Below, piece by piece: positions 5,041 to 8,295 of a DNA stretch of 8,295 bases; the stretch's first letter is position 1, and the number at the start of each line of letters is the position of its first letter. The position numbers and the translations under genes were made by a program. The notes below the pieces were generated by a model. It ran no database searches. It saw nothing but the letters and a program-made list of their open reading frames with translations, and was not told the origin of the DNA. This DNA comes from Microcaldota archaeon (GTDB lineage: Archaea; Micrarchaeota; Micrarchaeia; Anstonellales; Anstonellaceae), in assembly GCA_026396335.1 (NCBI GenBank), contig JAPLWZ010000095.1, positions 1-8,295 of the forward strand. Reading direction: 5' to 3'.

Positions 5041-5769
5041 CTAAATTCCGGCCAGTTTGTCTGAAAGGTAATACGCAAGCGAGCGGAGCATCCTTGCAGC
5101 GTGTTCTACAATGTGAAGCGGCTGGTGGTTTTCACTGAACGAATCGCTTTCCGGATTTTTGCCATGTGCTTCCAATACGATTTTCCAGGCAGCATTTCTC
5201 ATTATCAATATCTCAGTTGCAGCCTTGTAAATTCCGTCTGCAAACTCCCATGAAACGTTTCCTCTGCCTGCCAAGATGTCAATTTTTTTAATCTGGTTTT
5301 CAGTGAGCACCATGCAGTTGTTGCGCTTTTCAAAACGCAGCACCTCTTTTGTAATGGGGCTGGCAAGCGCGGCTTTCACTTTGCTAAAAGCAGAATCTGG
5401 GAGCGGAAACTCGCTGTTCGCCTTTGCAAGCGCAAGCTCGAACATCGTGACTGATGTGTAAACATAGTGATATTGATTGAATGCCGCATTCAGGCGGTTC
5501 TCCTTGTAGTATGCGCGGATTTTGTTCCAGTCCGGGTCCGCACTGCCAATGAGTTTTTTTACTGGGGTTTTTTCATATTCAGCGACCTTTCGTTTCAACT
5601 CACCGAATTTCAGTTCGCCTTTGTGCTTTTCAAATTTCTGCCCAAAGTAGCCGTGCGGCAGGTCAATAAAAACCGGGTATTCTTTCTGCAGGTATTTTGC
5701 CATTGCCAGCGAGCGGCTGAAAATCTGATGGTTGTTCTCCGGCACGAACGGCTTTCCGCAATTTTCCAT
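5041..5769 (-). CDS. Unrecognised 242-residue soluble protein
   Basis: I do not recognise this protein. It is mixed-charge and mostly helical by composition, with no signal peptide, no clear membrane segment and no metal-binding cysteine cluster (only Cys4 and Cys152). Visible points are a Lys/Glu-rich helix around 44-73 and an aromatic patch NQYHYVYTSVTMF (98-110). A C-terminal helical region holds histidines H202, H215, H219 and H223, the last two spaced as HIVEH. The frame is open upstream to 6030, but that part only mirrors the end of the desulfurase gene, so I chose ATG 5769. No Shine-Dalgarno motif precedes it. An AT-rich box at 5790-5800 is placed for a leaderless transcript starting at or near the ATG. 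It follows the desulfurase gene by 38 nt and may be co-transcribed or separately driven. Codon use looks like its neighbours. Confidence 0.75.
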   Translation of the reverse strand: MENCGKPFVPENNHQIFSRSLAMAKYLQKEYPVFIDLPHGYFGQKFEKHKGELKFGELKRKVAEYEKTPVKKLIGSADPDWNKIRAYYKENRLNAAFNQYHYVYTSVTMFELALAKANSEFPLPDSAFSKVKAALASPITKEVLRFEKRNNCMVLTENQIKKIDILAGRGNVSWEFADGIYKAATEILIMRNAAWKIVLEAHGKNPESDSFSENHQPLHIVEHAARMLRSLAYYLSDKLAGI

Positions 5770-5789
5770 GCATTTTTCGGATGCTATCA

Positions 5790-5800
5790 GATTAAAAAAG
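5790..5800 (-). promoter_or_regulatory. AT-rich box: leaderless promoter for the 242-residue protein, or sufS T-tract
   Basis: On the minus strand this reads CTTTTTTAATC in the 38-bp gap between the desulfurase stop and the next ATG. Its centre is about 26 nt before the ATG at 5769, which would put a transcription start right at the start codon. The same T-run could equally end the upstream transcript, so the call is ambiguous. Confidence 0.35.
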
Positions 5801-5807
5801 AAGCATT

Positions 5808-7013
5808 TCAGCCAAGCTTCGCAATCTTTCCTAGTGTCTCGCGGAACGTCTCTATTTCCTTTTCCGTATTGTACAAGTAGAGCGAAGCGCGGACAGCGCC
5901 GTTTGGCGCGCCAAGTGATTCCATTGCCGGCTGCGCGCAGAATGTTCCCGACCTCAGCGCGATTTTCGAGAGGGAATCGCACATCAAGGCAACCTGGTGG
6001 TGCGGAACCTTGTTCAGGTTGAAGGAACAAAGCGAGGAGCGTTTTGTTGAGTCGCTGGTTCCGTAAATTGTGCTGCCTGAAATGGACTGGATTGCCTCAA
6101 TGAGCTTCTTCCCCATCTTTTTCTCGTGCTCCTCCACGTTTTGCATTCCAATCTTAGACAAGTAATCGCAAGCAGCGCCAAGCCCAATAGCGCCTGCATA
6201 ATTCTGTATGCCTGCCTCAAAGCGCTTGGGCGCTTTCTTCCATTTTACCTCGTTGAGTTTGACTGTTTCAATCGTCTCGCCGCCAACTATGTATGTGTCC
6301 AGTTTTTCAAGCGCTTCTGTCTTTCCAACAAGGCAGCCAATTCCAGTTGGCCCGAGCATCTTGTGCCCGGAGAATGCGAGGAAGTCTGCGCCAAGCTTCC
6401 TGAAATCCACTTTCGAGTGCGGAACACCCTGTGCACCATCCACGAGCACGGCAGCACCGTTTTCATGGGCAATTTTGATGATGCGCTCGAGCGGAGAGCG
6501 CATGCCGGTTGTGTTTGTAGTGTGATGAACTACGACGAGCGCAGTGGAGCGGTCAATTGTGCTGACGATCGAAGATTCATCAAATGTTCCGTCGCTGTTT
6601 GTTTTCAGCAGCTCCATTTTGGCGACGCCTCTCCGCTGCTGCTCCATTATCGGCAGAAGCGCAGAGTGGTGCTCAAGCTGAGTAGTGACAATCTTCTTGC
6701 GCTGCGAATAATCAAACGAGCGGATGACGAGATTCAGTGCTTCTGTCGTGTTTTTGGTAAAGATAACTTCGTCCGCTTTCGCGCCAACAAACTTCGCTAT
6801 CTTCTCGCGTGCCCCTACGAACGCCTCGTCCGTCCTCTTCGCGAGCGTGTGCGCGCTCCTTCCTGCGCAGCCCGACATTTCCTCATAGTATTTGCGCTCT
6901 GCATCAATCACTGCGCGCGGCTTGAGCGTGGTGCAGGCCGAGTCGAAGTAAACTATTTTCTGGGTCTGGAGAAGCGGGAAGTCTGCGCGGATTTTTTCTG
7001 CGTCAAGTGCCAT
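5808..7013 (-). CDS. sufS: Cysteine desulfurase, SufS/CsdA type
   Basis: This PLP enzyme removes sulfur from cysteine, leaving alanine and an enzyme persulfide for Fe-S cluster assembly or RNA/cofactor thiolation. The 401-residue product has family-typical length. Visible landmarks are YFDSACTTLKP (22-32), EHHSALLP (114-121) with the PLP-stacking His, VDGAQ (191-195), and SGHKMLGPTG (215-224) with Lys218 forming the Schiff base. RSGTFCAQP (354-362) carries the persulfide Cys359 in the short loop that defines group II (SufS-like) enzymes. The start ATG is 2 nt after the stop of the DsbA-like gene, so translation is probably coupled; GGGAG inside that gene's end may serve as ribosome binding site. 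No SufBCD, SufU, IscU or SufE-like partner is in the window, so its sulfur acceptor is unknown. Confidence 0.93.
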   Translation of the reverse strand: MALDAEKIRADFPLLQTQKIVYFDSACTTLKPRAVIDAERKYYEEMSGCAGRSAHTLAKRTDEAFVGAREKIAKFVGAKADEVIFTKNTTEALNLVIRSFDYSQRKKIVTTQLEHHSALLPIMEQQRRGVAKMELLKTNSDGTFDESSIVSTIDRSTALVVVHHTTNTTGMRSPLERIIKIAHENGAAVLVDGAQGVPHSKVDFRKLGADFLAFSGHKMLGPTGIGCLVGKTEALEKLDTYIVGGETIETVKLNEVKWKKAPKRFEAGIQNYAGAIGLGAACDYLSKIGMQNVEEHEKKMGKKLIEAIQSISGSTIYGTSDSTKRSSLCSFNLNKVPHHQVALMCDSLSKIALRSGTFCAQPAMESLGAPNGAVRASLYLYNTEKEIETFRETLGKIAKLG

Positions 7014-7015
7014 GC

Positions 7016-7900
7016 CTATGCGCTCCCGAGCAATTTCTGTATCTCGGCATCTGTTTGGTTTACTGCATTCTGGCCAACAAACGGCTTGCCGTTCACGAAG
7101 AAGGTCGGTGTGCCGTATATGCCGCAGTCCTGCCCTTCCTTTTGCGTCTGGGCTATGAATGAGGCGAATTTCTTCTGCGCATAGCAGGAATCAAACCCGC
7201 TCACGTTCAGCTGGTGTGCTATATCCAGAAGCGCCACGTCTCCCTTGTCATGCACATACGATTGATTGCCGAAAAGCGCTTCACGGTAAGGCCAGTATTT
7301 CTCGCCTTCGTTCGCGCATGAAGCAGCAATCGCAGCCTCCATGGAATAGGGGTGAGTCGGAATTGGGAACGGCTTGAATACAAAGTAAACTTGGTCGTTG
7401 TAGTCGTTTAGCATCTTCAGAACGCCGTCTTCCGCGGCTTTCGTGTAGGGGCAGGAATAGCAGCCGAACTCTATCACAACGATTTTTGCAGTTGCATTGC
7501 CTGCGGTTATGCCGTCAAGCGAGCCGGGTGCTTTCAGGAAAGCAGGGTTTTGCAATCCATTGTAAATGCAAAAGCCGCCCTCAGGCCCGTTGCAGTTTCC
7601 GTATACAGCGAAATTGTAAATTCCCTGCGCGGTAAAGACAAAACTCAGAATCATCAGTATGGTGAAAATGAGCGAGAAAGCCTCGAAGTGTTTGTTCACG
7701 AAGGTGGCACTCGGCGCATGCAGTTTCATTATCCCCGCAATGCTTGCTGCTTTCAATTCGTCGTCAAGCCCAGTTTCGCACTTCCGAAGCGTTACTTTCT
7801 TGAAAACACAGTCAATCGCGCGGCGCGCAAGCGGCCTGTATTTTGCCGAAAATAAGGATAAGAAAAGGAAAACCGGGAGTGCGATGATGCAGAGTACCAT
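7016..7900 (-). CDS. Membrane-anchored DsbA-like thiol:disulfide oxidoreductase
   Basis: The 294-residue protein has two membrane segments (about 2-18 and 73-95), a basic loop between them (19-72), and a C-terminal thioredoxin-fold domain of the DsbA/Thioredoxin_4 type (about 135-292). The active site is C147-Y-S-C150 within EFGCYSCPYTK, and the cis-proline loop is YGTPTFFVNG (262-271, P265). The positive charge of the middle loop places it in the cytoplasm and the catalytic domain outside, suiting oxidation or isomerisation of exported proteins. Extra cysteine pairs occur at 31/41 in the loop and 103/111 after the second helix. An in-frame TAG lies 9 nt before the ATG at 7900, fixing the start region. 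It has its own TATA box and leads the operon with the desulfurase. Confidence 0.88.
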   Translation of the reverse strand: MVLCIIALPVFLFLSLFSAKYRPLARRAIDCVFKKVTLRKCETGLDDELKAASIAGIMKLHAPSATFVNKHFEAFSLIFTILMILSFVFTAQGIYNFAVYGNCNGPEGGFCIYNGLQNPAFLKAPGSLDGITAGNATAKIVVIEFGCYSCPYTKAAEDGVLKMLNDYNDQVYFVFKPFPIPTHPYSMEAAIAASCANEGEKYWPYREALFGNQSYVHDKGDVALLDIAHQLNVSGFDSCYAQKKFASFIAQTQKEGQDCGIYGTPTFFVNGKPFVGQNAVNQTDAEIQKLLGSA

Positions 7901-7930
7901 TCGTATCAGCTAACAAACGTTCATTGCCGG

Positions 7931-7940
7931 GAATATAAAT
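7931..7940 (-). promoter_or_regulatory. TATA box of the DsbA-like/desulfurase operon
   Basis: On the minus strand the box reads ATTTATATTC in the 74-bp gap after the dehydrogenase stop. The predicted start site is near 7910, leaving about 10 nt before the ATG at 7900, with TGAT as a weak ribosome binding site. It shows that this operon is transcribed independently of the dehydrogenase. Confidence 0.6.
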
Positions 7941-7974
7941 GGCTGTGCTTTGGTTAGGCGTCAAACCGGCCCAT

Positions 7975-8295
7975 TCAGGGCGAGTTCTTTTCCATGGCAG
8001 CAATGACGCGCTCTTCCGCAATCTCAAGCGCGGCAGCGCGGAGGTCTCCGTTCTTAGCCCTTTCAAGCACAAGGCGCGTATTCGCGGTGATCTTCTCCTT
8101 CACCATGGAGAACATCTCCTCCTTGGTGCCGCCGATTGACTCGACATAGGATGAAATCACGCCGCCTGCGTTTGCCACAAAGTCAGGCACCACAAGCACC
8201 CCCTTTTTGGTGAGTTCGTGTTCAATCTCGGGCTTCATTGGGATATTTGCAGCCTCAACAAGTATTTTTGTCTTCACGTGGTGCGCATTGCCCAC
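7975..8295 (-). CDS. Glu/Leu/Phe/Val dehydrogenase, C-terminal part (5' end outside window)
   Basis: The visible 106 residues are the end of an amino-acid dehydrogenase that interconverts an amino acid and its 2-oxoacid with NAD(P)+ and ammonia. The signature is the run VEAANIPMKPE followed by KGVLVVPDFVANAGGVISSYVE, the conserved NAD-domain stretch near the C-terminus in glutamate and related dehydrogenases. The reading frame is open through the right edge, so the N-terminal substrate domain is missing from view. The stop is TGA at 7977-7975. Glutamate is the most common substrate in archaea, but the residues that decide between Glu, Leu, Phe and Val are outside the window. Its 2-oxoacid product could feed the ferredoxin oxidoreductase encoded at 2405-5027. 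Confidence 0.9.
   Translation of the reverse strand: MGNAHHVKTKILVEAANIPMKPEIEHELTKKGVLVVPDFVANAGGVISSYVESIGGTKEEMFSMVKEKITANTRLVLERAKNGDLRAAALEIAEERVIAAMEKNSP

Noticed and set aside
5903..5914. 12-bp palindrome TTGGCGCGCCAA in sufS
   Set aside because: It is short, made of common GC-rich codons, and expected by chance at this composition.
5770..6030. N-terminal extension of the 242-residue protein to an ATG at 6030
   Set aside because: This part overlaps the 3' end of the desulfurase gene in another frame and has a low-complexity, Arg/Pro-rich composition unlike the rest. ATG 5769 fits the intergenic AT-rich box.
6126..7184. 352-codon open frame on the plus strand
   Set aside because: It lies opposite the clearly recognisable cysteine desulfurase and the end of the DsbA-like gene, its product is Cys/Arg-rich without any family resemblance, and it lacks a promoter or ribosome binding site.

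Overview
The window looks archaeal, most likely from a small-genome lineage; a DPANN group such as Micrarchaeota or Diapherotrites is my guess from gene content. The evidence is a tRNA-Arg with anticodon GCG (bacteria normally use ACG for this box) and no encoded CCA, AT-rich TATA-like boxes about 25-30 bp before several predicted transcript starts, T-rich tracts in place of classical terminators, a two-subunit fused 2-oxoacid:ferredoxin oxidoreductase, a COG2236-type phosphoribosyltransferase, and a membrane-anchored DsbA-like protein of a kind I associate with such archaea. One gene does not fit: the S-adenosylmethionine synthetase is of the classical bacterial MetK type, not the divergent archaeal enzyme.

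Layout from left to right. Positions 2-892 (minus) hold the N-terminal three quarters of MetK, cut by the window edge. An intergenic region follows with divergent promoters, tRNA-Arg(GCG) at 1028-1101, a structured leader with two copies of a Shine-Dalgarno region and two mutually exclusive hairpins, a 21-residue very basic mini-protein, and a double T-tract. Next on the plus strand are a 6-helix membrane protein resembling an ECF transporter S component and a purine-type phosphoribosyltransferase, which together suggest nucleobase uptake and capture. The phosphoribosyltransferase gene contains a perfect 24-bp palindrome. After a short promoter region come the alpha (gamma-alpha fused) and beta subunits of a 2-oxoacid:ferredoxin oxidoreductase, with all key cofactor ligands present.

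From 5041 to the right edge everything is on the minus strand. In transcription order these are the C-terminal part of a Glu/Leu/Phe/Val dehydrogenase, a membrane-anchored DsbA-like thiol oxidoreductase with its own promoter, a SufS-type cysteine desulfurase only 2 nt behind it, and an unrecognised 242-residue soluble protein that converges with the oxidoreductase operon.

The amino-acid dehydrogenase makes 2-oxoacids and the oxidoreductase consumes them to reduce ferredoxin, so the two fit amino-acid fermentation, though they are not one operon. The desulfurase and DsbA-like protein form a cysteine/thiol chemistry pair. No CRISPR array, insertion sequence, rRNA or complete mobile element was seen. 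The items most worth a second look are the structured leader with its mini-protein, the in-frame palindrome, and the uncharacterised 242-residue protein.
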